Part shown: positions 16,600-29,300 of the stretch, in pieces | How positions within the stretch are numbered: position 1 is the stretch's first letter | How the letters are laid out: the number at the start of each line of letters is the position of its first letter | Source: Todiramphus chloris collaris | Taxonomy: Eukaryota; Chordata; Aves; Coraciiformes; Alcedinidae | DNA: 64,000 nucleotides | Assembly (NCBI GenBank): GCA_025345505.1 | Contig: JANVCC010000022.1 | Location: forward strand, 29,224,445-29,288,444 | Reading direction: 5' to 3' | Program-made: the position numbers and the translations under genes | Notes under the pieces: model-generated | Told to the model about the DNA's origin: nothing | Database searches by the model: none | What the model saw: only the letters and a program-made list of their open reading frames with translations

Positions 16600-18307
16600 C
16601 CTGATTTCTGCTGAAACCCCTCATCCTTATTATTTTTATCTAAACCCTTGGGAATACTCACTTGAAAACAGCATGTGTGTATCCTGAGTCACATCTGCTG
16701 GGTACTCAGCACTGCATGTGAGAAATGATCTACTTTTTTTGATGCATCTTAATTGTTTCTTCAGCTTCTTTAGCAACTAACGGCTATTGCAGAATAACAG
16801 GGAGGAGGGTAAAGGAGCAGATTAACAACTGATTATGAATAGTGGCAAATGGGGAAAGTATACCCCTTCTATGTTCATCAAACCGTTTATATTAAGGAGT
16901 GTTTTCCAACAGGGATCACATCTCTTTAACGAGTCTAGGGTGCTCAAAATAGCAAGGTATATAAAGCCTACTAGCATCTAACTTGCCCTTTTATATTCAG
17001 GGCTGTTAGGAAACTGAGAGCACCTTCTCTCCTGTACACAGCACCTAGAGACCTGAGTTGTGAGACACTGGTTGGTGGTACTTATGCTACAGAAAGCATC
17101 AACTGTGTTGGTGGGCAGCTTATTTCTTTCTGTGGAGCATCCAGTGGATAGGGTCTTTTTTGCTGTGGTCAGAAACAGTCTGAAGAAGGGTCCTTGTAAG
17201 GGTGTGCTTGGTGTTTGTTTGCCAAAGAGCTGATGGTCCAAGTGACCTAGCATCACTTTCAGCCCCTAGGTAGATCTGCGTTCACTTGACTCAGAGCAAT
17301 CTAGTTCCTCTTCTACTAAAGAGGAAATTAGAAGGTAGAGCTGGCTATCGCCTTACCTTGCTTTCAATTTATACTTTCAAACAAAATGAAAAGAGGGATA
17401 AAACCTTGCAGATTTACTTATAGTTACTTATATATTCTTATATAATCAAATGGCTTCCATTTTTCATTTTTGGACACTGAATATTTGTAAAACAACAAAA
17501 AGTATTAAGCTACACAAGTTTTGGCTTTGTAGAGGTGCAATCACATCCCCAACCTGTGATGTCTTCCCAGGTGTATCACTATCTTCAGGTAAATTGTGTT
17601 GCTGTTTCACCCCTCAGGTCCTTCTGCCTATAAAGCAGACACTGGCTTGTCTTCTTACTGGTTTTTGAGATACATAGCATTTATTGTACAAGCAAAGTCA
17701 TCCATCTGTCTACCTTTGTCTCATTTAAGGAAAATGTGGGGTGGGAAGGAAGAGAACGAAAAGTACCTGGCTGAAATAAACACATTTTCCTCTGGCATGA
17801 GCAGAAGCCAGTCCCCCTCTGCCTGCCAATTCTAAATAGAACAAAATCCTGATAACATCAAAACCAAACAAATTCCACCTGTGCAGGCCTGCAGGTGATG
17901 GGCTTCCTACAAACCTGCTTTCTTGGCTCTCTTTGCCAAGGCCAATGTGATCCATGGCAAAGCTGCTCGGTGACAGCCTGGGTACGTCTGAGTAAACTGT
18001 GTTCCAATGATAGTGCTCCGCCGAAAAACGCTAGAGATTGTGAACAAGAGCTTTACAAGAGGCTGAAATTGCTTGGTTTGGATCAGACGTTTCAGTTTAC
18101 CAAGAGGCCATTGCAGTATGTTGCTCTGTTCCTTAATCTGTTGTCATTAATTCTGGCTGGCTCTTTGAAACCTACAGCTGTACTAGAATTTGTAAACTGG
18201 GATAGGCTGAGGGGTTTAGGACATGCGTGATGTGTCTCGTCTCGAGCGGACGTGAGTGTTATTAGGCACAGAGAGGACAGCATTGTAGTACTAGCTCAGG
18301 CTTTTCC

Positions 18308-18346
18308 TTTTTTTTTTTTTCCTTTTTTTTTGTTTGTTTGTTTGTT
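18308..18346. repeat. Poly-T / (TTTG)n simple repeat
   Basis: Two T-rich runs are followed by about five TTTG units. This may be a decayed retroelement tail on the opposite strand or a plain microsatellite. Confidence 0.8.
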
Positions 18347-21300
18347 ACTATCCTAAGGCCAGAAGAGACTGCCCAGAGCACTTGTTCAGCTCCAGTGATT
18401 TCAAAGGATGGTCACAAAATTCTGCTGAAGTGCTAGGGAAGGAGGCGATCCCCTCAAAGCTCTGCTAGGAGTAGAGTACAATGAGGAACAAAGAATATAA
18501 TAGTGTTTTCAGAGACACAACTTAAGGACTACTCAAGATGTCAGGGTTCAAGTATGTATTTACTAATGTGAGAAAGAAAGGGCTTGAGAGAAGTTTGGCA
18601 TTAGAGAAATAGCCAAGCCCCTGTGACAACTGCCACATCAACCTGTGTACCTGGGACTGGACAGAAAAGGTTTGTGTCTGAAAATCCACACTCTGAGTTG
18701 GGGCCCAGTGGCCAACCTGCTGTGCTGTAGGTTGGGCAGAAAGGAGAAGCTTTAGTGCATGTGTGAAGTACTGCATTACAGCTACATAGCAAACATTACA
18801 GTAAAAAAGAGACAAAGGATGCTGTGGCACAGGGACAGTTGCAGCTCTTGGTAACTACTCCCTATGCTGGGAGGTCTGCTGGTTCCAGCAGCTCAATTCT
18901 GTGTCCTGCATATATGTATTTAATGCCATGTGAGATACCTTGGAGCATCCAGGGCATTTTCCTGAAAGTTTCAGATGTAACACAAGACCTATGGGAGATC
19001 TGTGCCTTTCTGGAGCAACATCTAGCAGCCAGCTAAGGTTCATCTGAGCATTTGAAATTACTCCAAATGCATATCTTAGAGCAGCTAGTTGGTGGTTTGA
19101 GAGGCTTCTTCTAATTCATAGCAATGCTCTGAGTAAAGTTCGTGGCTATTTCAAGTGTCTGTGGATATTCTAGCTCTTCTTCTGCAAAGTTAGCTCATCT
19201 GATTTTGAGGGACTCGCCAACGCATCAAAACAAAGCCTGAATTTTTGCAAAATGTATTAACTGCATCTTGTGGCCTGAGCAACCTCAGGAGTATCACTTG
19301 CACAATTAGCCTGTAAATAATTCAATATTTAGCTATCAGGGATTCCATTGATATTATGCAGACTTTTTGCTTCTTTTTCTCTTGCATGCAAGTGAAATAA
19401 ATATTTCATAGATGATCTCACGGATACGGTTTCTGGGATGACATGGGACTTGCTTGCAGCAGAACAGAGCAAAGAGATGACTTGGCTTGTGCTGGATTCT
19501 GACAGAGACAAGAAGCAGCAGGACAGAGGTATGCCCTAGTTTGTTGTGTTTTTTTCCCACCACTGTGGCAAATTGCTGCTGCTTCCCTCCAGCTCCATGA
19601 AGTCACATGTAAGTGGCCAGAAAATCGGGCAGGCCAAGATGTTGTCAGGAGAAACGTGTGTCTTGCATATAGGTACAACGTGTGGGTGCTGCGCTGCTGC
19701 TCTGTGCCGTGCCAGAGGGAGCGGGACAGGGGAGGAAGGCTCGTGCTCAGCTTGTGAGACCTGCCAGATCAGTGAGCACAGGGGTTAGGGGTTAGCTCAC
19801 GACCGTTATGGGATGCCCAGTGATGCTGAGTGCAGAGTAGAGACAGGCAAAATCCCTTAATCCTAGCAGATTTGGGACAGCTTTTTTATTTCTTTTGACT
19901 TGAGAGCTCCTTTTGCCAAATTCTGGGGGACCGGCAATATCGTACCAAGCCCAACACGGCAGTCTGACTTGCCACAAGTATTACTGCTTCTCTGGTTTCC
20001 ATCCCTCCTCCCAGCTCTCTCTCCTGCAGACCAGGGTATGTACTATGTAGTCTGAGAGCTCAGACTAGGCATGTGGTCAGGCCAAGGAGCCAAAGAGGAG
20101 TGACTCAGACAAAATCCTGGATTTTCTCAATAAGAGAGCACGAGCAAGAGGAGGATGAAGGAGCTTTGTGAATCGGGAGACTGTTGTATAAAGCCAAATC
20201 CTCTGCAAATCTGTGTAAGAGACATTGTATGGTCTGCGATTAAGACAATCTCTGCTGAGAAGTCAGCCCATCTGAACAAGTCACGAGCTGGTCCTTGGAC
20301 TGCTGCACACGGAGGTGGTTATTGTATGGCTTCTGTGACAGCGGCTCCTCTCAACTACAGTAGCCAAGCCTAGCCAGCCCAAGACCCAGTCGGGTATTTG
20401 GCACGCCTCTTTGCATCTCAATAGCCCACATCCCCTTAAAGCAGGAGCCCGGATGCTGGGAACCCGCTGTAAGGTTTGGGCACATGCTTATGGGGCAGAG
20501 GTTTCTTTTCTGCAGGCTCCATAATAAGAGCCATGTTTCAGTCCCTGGGATGCAAGCCGACAAAAAGCAGGAAATTCAAAGTGAAAGCTGATGCACTGGG
20601 CTCTGCTCGCACAATTGTGGAGGTTGAACAAAGCACAATGCTGTGAGCTGGGGACAGGGTGCTGTCCTCTGGGAGCTTCCTGCCTTGCCTCGCCCTCACC
20701 CCTGTCTCTAAACCTTCACAAGAGCTTAAGCTGTTTTCTGGCATTGGGTTTCCCACAGAGCTGGTCACAGAGTGTCGTTCCCACGTTTTTTGCTCGGCTT
20801 GGTGAAGTCTCTTTGTCTCCTCCAGCACCCTTTGGCCAGAACGGGTAGCTTGCTGATGGGGGGATGTTTGGGCAGCCTCTGTCAGAAGGTGCTTTGTGGG
20901 GAAAAGGAGGTGCAGCAGGAGATGGGTAAAGCAAAGCAGTCACACCACCAGTATAAAATACTTAAAATCAGAGGTGGCACTCCACTAGGTTTTTGTTGGT
21001 TTTACTCTAGCAAATAATAATTACTCTGGGAAAATTCAATGATACCTGCTGCCTTAAGAATAGAAAAGTAGGACTAAAGATTTTTCATTTCATGATCTCA
21101 AAGCATTCGTGATTCAATCCAACAACTTTGCAGCCAGGACACTCAAATGTGGCAGATCTTGTTCTGTAGGCTGCAGAAACAAGAATGCAGAGATCTGAAG
21201 CACAGAGAAAGGAAGAGTTGAAGTTGGTGAAATGCCCGAACACCTAGCACTGCTGGGACTTGTGCTCAATTTGCTTCAAGCTGTGAAACTACAATTAGAA

Positions 21301-23000
21301 TAGACTTAACTGAAGATAAGTATTAAATGCTGAAAGAGGAGGTCTAAGGCCAGCTATCTTGAGAGGTGCAGTCCCTGATAAAAACTGCAAATACCCACTA
21401 GATACAGGCTGCTTCCACAAGTAGTGTATTTCCTGGTATTTTCCATTGATCTTTTTTCCTAAACAATCCTTCCTAATTTGTGATTCAGCTTATCACATCG
21501 TAGAGATGAAATAAAAATGGAAAAGATTGCAAGTTCTACTTCATTTAGGAAAAAAAGTTTACTCTTTGTAAAATGCCTTTGGACTTATTTACATGGCTGC
21601 TTTTGTGTTTCTTGCAGGATAAAAGCTTGAATCCTTCTTGTCCTATGGAGTCTCCAATACTGGTGACTGTATCAGTGATGGGATGCCCTGGAAGAACAAA
21701 GCTGTGAGCACCAAGCATAAGCCATGTGAGCCCACAGCTAGGTTGCTGTTTCTAGTTTCCAAGGGGCTGAGGCTAATGCTTATTTTTAAAATGCCAGCTC
21801 CTTTGGCAATGTTGTTCTAAGGCAACAAAAAAGAAATTATGCTATCTAATACCAGTGTGGCTATTCCTCTTAGCATTCAGAAGACCTTCAGAACTGGCCA
21901 TATAAATAATGTTGCTGATGCTTGTGCCAAATAAGCTACTTCTGCTTCTTGGGCTAGAGTTATCATCAGTCTGACCAATGGTATAGGGAGGAAGGCTGCC
22001 TATATGTTTCTTATGTTTTATTGCCATCTAATGCCAAACTGCAAGCTTATTCAGCCCTAGCAATTATCTCAGTTGGGTTTCCTCCTCTTGTGACCAGTAT
22101 GGGACTTGTAGCATTGAAAAATCACTGAAGAGCCTGTTTGGCTACACCACAGCATCTTTTACCACCCAGACGCCTCTTCTTAGGAACAGCCTTTTACCAC
22201 AGGCTCTGTAAAGGTGGGACAGATTTAGTGTTCCTCCCTGGATGGAGGCTGGTGCCTTGAAATTGATGGTGCAAGCTTGGATTTGTGTCTACTGCACAGA
22301 GCAGCTTCAAGGACAGGGTCATATTAATTGTCAAGCTGTATCACTAAGGGAGTCTTAGCATCAGTTCAGGCAATTTGGCTGTTACCCAGAAATGAATCCC
22401 CTGCATCAACCAGCTGAGGACAGGGACAATTTGTCTGTGTTTCCATGTTGTATCAGGATTAGCTGTTTTATATAGCAATTAGACCCAAGGAGAGCATCTG
22501 TGATGAGAGGTGGCCTTACCTGGCATGTGGACTGGCCTTGTCACAGAGGTCTCTGTCAGTCCCACCAGCCCCTTGTAACAATGTCCAGCAGACAGGGTAG
22601 GTGGCACAGCCAGCTGTGCAGCAGCTAGTATGACTGGGTAGGTCAATACACCCTTGAGACCCCTTCATGTGTGTGCAGGGTAGGTACTGTCAGAAGGACT
22701 GTCAGGTGCTGGGCACCACTGGAAACCCATTGGGGTTTTCAGTGAGGGCATGCTACACTTTTCCAGATCCCTCCTGTGCCCTTCTCTTACCTACTGGTGA
22801 AGAAAATAACCCAAAGAATGACTGAAAAGCAGAAAAAGCTTCTCTAATACCTTAGTCCTTTGTGCCCCTTCTCAGTGAAGGGTGGGAGTAAAACTGCCCC
22901 AAAAACAACAATGAAAAAATTGCTGGAGGGGGAGAGTGTAAAAAGGAAACTAAACAATCTGCACTTGCATTAGTGGCGGATGTTTTTTATTATTACTGGT

Positions 23001-23063
23001 ATTGGCTATTCAAACACTTACCTAAACACTGGTTAAACATTGGCTATTCAACACTTACCTAAA
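23001..23063. repeat. 38-bp spaced direct duplication
   Basis: A segment starting ATTGGCTATTCAA and ending CACTTACCTAAA occurs at 23001-23026 and again at 23039-23063, the second copy lacking one A. The duplication is recent enough to be nearly identical. Confidence 0.85.
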
Positions 23064-26000
23064 GTAGAAGCAGCATCCTTAAATCAACCAGAAGATTTCA
23101 AACAGTTCACAAACTTTTTCCAAATATATGAATCTTCCTAAGATGCTTTAGCCTATTAGTTAGACTTAAATAATCATGACCTAGTACTTACTGAATAACT
23201 AAAATCTTTTGAGAGTTCACATTTATACTCCAGGGGATCATTGTAAAACAAAGGACTGAAAGAAATCCCATTTGGGTGTGAATATTTAATATGGCATTTG
23301 GGAAGCTTGCTCTGACATCAATTTGGGCAGATAATCAAATAAGTATTAGAACACACAATTATGCAGAGATAAAATTAGAACAGGACAAAGCTTTAACTTA
23401 AGCCAAAAGAGAATGGTTTATGAAGACCATTTGACCATGGCATTTCAAACACAACTGCAACAAATCACCAGAGTTATTACTTTATATTCAAGATTAGGTT
23501 AGTGGCAGTACCAGTAGTACCTGGTATGTAAATACAGGATGGATGTTGGGTTTGTTCCTCAGAGACCCACTTCAGGGCTTTTGAATGTTAACTGGAGCCT
23601 TTCTGCTAAGTCGGACAGGCTTTGGATAAGGCTCCATCACCTTCTGATGAGGGAGTCCCACAATTCCTTTAATCAGCAGCTTGCAGGATAAGCAGAAGTG
23701 AAACATACTGCAAAAGCCAAGCGCCAACAGGAGTTCTGTTCAATTATGTCTTAACCTTAAACTGTAGCTAATGTGTTTTTACCAGATGTCCTGATGAAAT
23801 ACTATTAAGAGCTGGTGCATTGCATTAATTAAAGTGAAATTTCATAATGAATTCTTTTTGCAAGGCAGCAGGGATGAATTGGTGACCTACATAACCTCCC
23901 TTCCCTCCGAAATAGCTTTCTGAACTAATGAAATTAATCCCCCCTGGTTGTGGCAGGAGAGCAGAGGGAGCTGTGCTTTGCATCCCAGCGACACACTGTG
24001 ACACAAAGAAATCTGGGCACTCTCTACAGAGACTATGGCTTGCCTTTCATTGTGTCTAGCAACAAGAGGGAACTTTCAAAGGCAGGAGCACTCTCCATTA
24101 AGGGCACCTTACATAACGAGAGGCTTCTGAAAGCTCCATTAAAATTCTTGGACAGTGTCCTCACAGAGAACTTGGGAGATAAACTGGCTGACCCCCTGCC
24201 TCATAAACCAGCACAAACACATAAACGGTTAAATGCACGTTTCTTTGAGTGTAAGAGGCTTAGGGTATGTCATTAAAATATAATCCACAATGCATAACAA
24301 ATATACACACAGCTGGCAGGCTCAAACCCATTTTTGTAAGCGTTAGGAGAGAAGCAGGAGAGTAAGTGTTAGATAGATTGTGTATGCAGGGAGAGGATGG
24401 GAGGAGGGGAGGCCTCTGTTCCCAGGCATATGTTTTTAAAAGAGAAAATATGCCTATGAATTCTGATTATGCCTGTGTTAGTACATTTTTATCCATGGTG
24501 GTTTGAGATTAAAAGTGATTTACGATGTTCCTAAGTTGCAGCAGTCTACGTTTCTCTAAGCTATTGCAGTGCAATCAAAACAGTGCTTGTACCAATGCTG
24601 CATTGTGCCAGCAAGTCCTAATTGCCTGAAAGATAATGGTGTCATTAAAGTCTCTTGCCTCTGTGAGCCTTGTGCTCCTCGACAGAAAAGATGCTTTTAT
24701 TGTTGGTTTCAAAGGAGCCCTCAGTCACTGCTAAAGCACGTTGTCCATTCAGAGGTACTGGGCGGCTGTATTCTGTAGCTGCTTTATTTCTCTGCTTTTC
24801 CCTTCTTAGGCAGTGGACAGGGGAGGGCAATGGAGAGAAATGTGGAAAAACTCTGACTTTTCATCAAGCCAAAATATAAATCAGATATTACTCAGTTAGA
24901 CACCATGAAGGGAAGAAGTGGCTGAGACTCGTTAGGCTTCTAGCAACAGAAATGGAGATTGCTTCTGTGAAAGGAGACACACTCCACAAAAAATTCCAGC
25001 TTCACCAATAATTTTCAATTCATTAATCATTTTGACAGAAAAACTGTGTCCAGTTTCTTTATTCATACAAAAGGCAGGCATCTCTGCAATTACGCCTTAA
25101 TTCATAGCCATCCTTCTTACTGGACAATTTCAATTAAGAAATGACCTCTCCCTAAAACATTCAATTCTGCTACATAATTCATTGCCGTCTTCATCTGGTA
25201 ACATCCTTCTAAAAGGCAGAAAGACACTTAAGCAGGTAAATCAATCACTTGACAGTTTATGGGTGTGAGGATATTTTAAACAGTTGTTTATTTACCTACA
25301 CTCTGAACCTTGCTAGCTCTTGTGCTTTGAGAATCCCCTTTCTGGTTGCTTTGCACAGTGCCCTGCTCGGTCAAGGAGCCCATCTTCACTGGGGTTAGCA
25401 ATACAAGACCACGTGAAGATGACAGTGGCATTCACAGGTAGCCTATTAACAAGTACTTTCAGCATTTTTGTCATACAAAACTGAACAGAGATCTATTTAG
25501 TCTCTAAGGCCTATGACAAGTACTATCTGCTGAGTACAGTAAGAGGCTTGGTTTGTAGAGGGACTGTAGTCCATCTGACCTGCTACCTCATAAAACCATT
25601 GCAGTTAAATGTACACTCAGTTCTGCCTAAGAGACTTAGAGCAGCCCATTACAGCATAATCCAGAGTGCTCACTAAATGCCTGCATTACAGAGAAAATGC
25701 TTTGTGCTGCTGGTGCAGGGTCCTTTCAAGCAAAGCATGTGCACTTTGCAGTTTACAAAAGTAAACCAGCTCTCCACAAATTGGCACTCAGACCATTTTT
25801 TCATTTCGTATTTTCCCTCTCCTTATCTGCCTTCCATTCTCTTAGCTGCTGCCTTTACTCCTCCATCACCACCTTTCCATCTTCCCTCCATTTTACCCAC
25901 CATAGCTGGCATGAGAGCCATTCTTCACTGCATCAGCTCCCTGGAACATTCTCTGTTGTAGTTTTTGCCACTGACACTCCATCTGTTTAAGACTTACTGG

Positions 26001-26255
26001 CATTTAATGTTTTTTGATTGCTGAAGCCTTTTTGAATGTAGGATCTAAATTGTAGTCTTGCTACTCAGGGCTGTGCCAGTAGAGGTGGCACCAGAGCAGG
26101 AGCTTCATCTGACTAAAGAGGAGTCTCAGTCAGTTGGGTAAGTGGAGGGACCTTATAGGTGGAGGGCAGGCAGTTAATAGACAAAGAAGACCTTCATGCT
26201 GCTTGTGTGAAATGTGAAGGGGGAGAGATAGATTGTTTAAAACCTAAGTTCAAAT

Positions 26256-26399
26256 TTGGAATGCCCCCCTGGGCATATCATGCAGCAGCCTGCAAGGTGT
26301 TGGAATACCCCCTGGGCATATCATGCAGCAGCCTGCAAGGTGNNNNNNNNNNGGTGTTGGAATACCCCCTGGGCATATCATGCAGCAGCCTGCAAGGTG
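26256..26399. repeat. 43-bp minisatellite interrupted by an assembly gap
   Basis: Three near-identical units are visible: 26256-26299 (44 bp, with small differences in its C run), 26300-26342 and 26357-26399. Units contain CCCCCTGGGCATATCATGC. Between the second and third is a 10-N gap (26343-26352) followed by a GGTG remnant of another unit. The array is therefore probably longer than shown. Units carry no flanking short palindromic repeat or unique spacer, so this is not CRISPR. Confidence 0.9.
26343..26352. other. Assembly gap (10 N)
   Basis: Ten unspecified bases lie inside the minisatellite. Both flanks carry the same repeat unit, so the contigs on each side probably belong together, but the true array length is unknown. 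Confidence 0.99.
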
Positions 26400-29300
26400 A
26401 GGCGGTCCCAGCAAGCCAAAGGGGCTCGTACACAACCACACTGGAAAGCCCAGGGCAGTGGCATGGGCAGCTCTTCCCAGCCTCCTGGATCCCCTTGTGC
26501 ACACCAGGCCCTGCCAGGGACCGGCTCAAGCCCCACAAAATGCGAGGTCAGATCTTAATCCAGTGTATTCAAAATAGACACTGGTTTACTTGTTTTTATA
26601 AAGGACCAGAGCACAAATGGCAGTAAATCCATGAGCCTTGTGGCTTAATCCCATTTCAGACACAAAAAAGAAAACCCCGCCTGACAGCCACAAGCTTTCT
26701 GGGAAGATTCGGCTCTTCCTACATTTCCCTAACTATAATTTTACCCAGTCATGTGCTATCATCCTCCAATCCTCCTCCAGTGTCACTTGAAAAAAAAATA
26801 AAATCTGTTGTCAATTATAATGACAATACATTAAAGATGGTTTACAGCAGAGAATGACACTTTATAGCAGCCGGCTGTGACAAATCTAGGTTGGGAGAGA
26901 ACATTGTGTGTGTCCTAGAGATTATAGCTTTTAAAATAAAAACCTCATTCTTCTCCCCCAGGGCTTTTTTATGAATTGCCACACACAACAATGCCTTAAA
27001 GGAACCATCGGTGATTACCCTTCTGACTGCAGCTCCCTCAGTATTTACAAAATAAAAGAACAGCCAGCACCCTGAAAACCCTAAACCTACTTGAAGAGCT
27101 CTATTTATACTAAGAATAGCCCCCACTTTGAAGAAGTAGTAGTCAACAAAGGACTTTGGTGACTTTCAGAGAGGTGGGACATCTTACCACGGATAACATT
27201 ACTCGGAGGGATGATACACCCACCTCTGAGCTCTGTACCAGTTGCATCACACACAGACTGATGGCAGTAGGTGCCAGTCAGATCCCAATACGATTCAGAC
27301 ACCTGGATAAAGGGAAATCATATTTTACACTGCTGGCAAGAGATAGAACAAGGCCAGGTGCAGTGGTCCTTCTGGTATGACCCAGAGGGAAGTGGTTCTT
27401 GTTGGACCATGAGGATATAGTCCAGTGAGAGTTAGAGTCTTGTGACTAGGCTCAGGGATGTCCTGTCCCATCCAGACATCTGCTTAAACACATAAGCACC
27501 ATGGCTTTTCCAAAGCATTTAACTCTGCGTTTGGCTTAGATGTGCAAGTGACGAGCCCAGACTACCATGGCTCCCTCTGCAGTTGCTGGATGAGATGGGC
27601 TCCTCTGCCATGTAATACAGGCTCTGCTGCAGATCATGCTGCAGGAAAGCCTGCCTCTTTCCACTGAATACACAAGGGCTTGTGGAGACCACAGTCCTAA
27701 ATTAGACACCTCATTTAAATGCCTCGGGTTGGGTTGTGCAAATACTTGCCACTGTAGCAAGTATTAGTGGAAATCTCCATCTCCCTTGCCCATTTTAACC
27801 ACCCGTCATGCCTGTGCACTCACCCTAGACACTCTGGGGCTCTCCCAGTCCTGTTACACAACACTAACAACTCTTTTGAGTCCAAAAGTATGTTCTAAAG
27901 CATCGCAACCTGGATTGCTCAGAATAGCCTCCTCACATGAGGAAGTAGGCTAATGCATCCCATCAGACTTTGCTGCTCATGGGACACAGTGTCCCTCTAC
28001 ATTTGCCCAGCAGCCTGGTTGGAAGATATCCAGATATCCACTAGCTCATTGCCCGCGTCGCTGTAGAGCTGGCAGGTCTGCACGCTTGCTCGACGCCCAC
28101 CCCGCATTCATCTTCTGTTGCTCCTGGGCTTGGCGGCTTCCAGGGTAAATCTGGGTCAACGTCTTTCCAGAAGATTTCTGTTCCCTTCCTGCCGTGGCTG
28201 GCAGAAGGGGATGTGCCAGGACAGTACTGAAGGGCCATTGATTAATGAGGAAGGACAGGCGGGGAACTAGGGGTTTTGGTTTAACTCTGTCAAAGCTGTG
28301 CATTAATGCACAGGCCCACAGATGGGCATCGCCAGCAAATGTTCGTAAAAATCAGGGTCTGACGTAAGAAAAATCTCTTTTCTGCAAAAATTGCACAGGT
28401 CCATTTGAATCAGTGGGAAAATCAGTGTTTCCTTTTTTACTGTGGCTAATAGCTGCTCAGGTGTTCATCATTTTAAGCCATCATTCCTAATATATGTAAC
28501 AATGTAAGTTTAAAACCATACTTAGACCAATGCTACTCTGCCTGTTGGGAAGCCCACAGGGAAAAAAATTCTCAGTCCTATTTCAGTAAATGTGCAGGAG
28601 GACCAGTATGAGTAAAAGCTTCTGTTAGTTCTCTCACGCTTTGCTCTTAGCAATTGGTTGATATTTTGGGGATGGAATAATCAGTGGAAGTTCTTTTCTG
28701 TAGCATGTGCTGCTAGCCCCCTTTTTTTTCCCCCTCAGAAGATCCTTTTGAAATTAGACATAGCTTCTGAAATCAACCCAGACACTGCTTTTCAAGCCAG
28801 AAGCATTTGTATAAGCATCATCAATCATGCCACTGGCTCTTATTGCTACTGTATATTCCCTTTCTATCTAGTTTAAATTCCTAATTGGCCCCGCTGCACA
28901 ACTCAAAGCCCTGAGGAAAGTAGTGGAAGGGAGGTGGGGAGAGTATGACTTCCCCAGCTGGGATTGGGAGGGTTTCTGGCAAATTACACTGATAAAGTCC
29001 ATTCCTGGAGAAAATAGACAAGAAGCAGTTGGTAACAGGGTGAGTAAGAGTTGGATGTGATGGGGTATGATGTACAAAAGTATGTACAACTGGCTCGATT
29101 ATCATCAAAGCAGTTGGCCTGGCACCTGCTTCTATCACGTGTTTCAGGCTCGCGTACTGTAATGCAAGTACACAAGAAGTCATTTGGACAGGAGTGGAGC
29201 AGATAGTTCCAGACACGAGTCTGTTTTTCTGATTTAAGTACAGGAGAAGCTCTGAAAAATGCAGGTGATATTCTGTGATGTCTACAGCAGGATTTCTCTT

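Noticed and set aside
26256-26399. Tandem units that might suggest CRISPR
   Set aside because: Units are directly adjacent with no unique spacers, the host is a vertebrate, and the pattern is a minisatellite.
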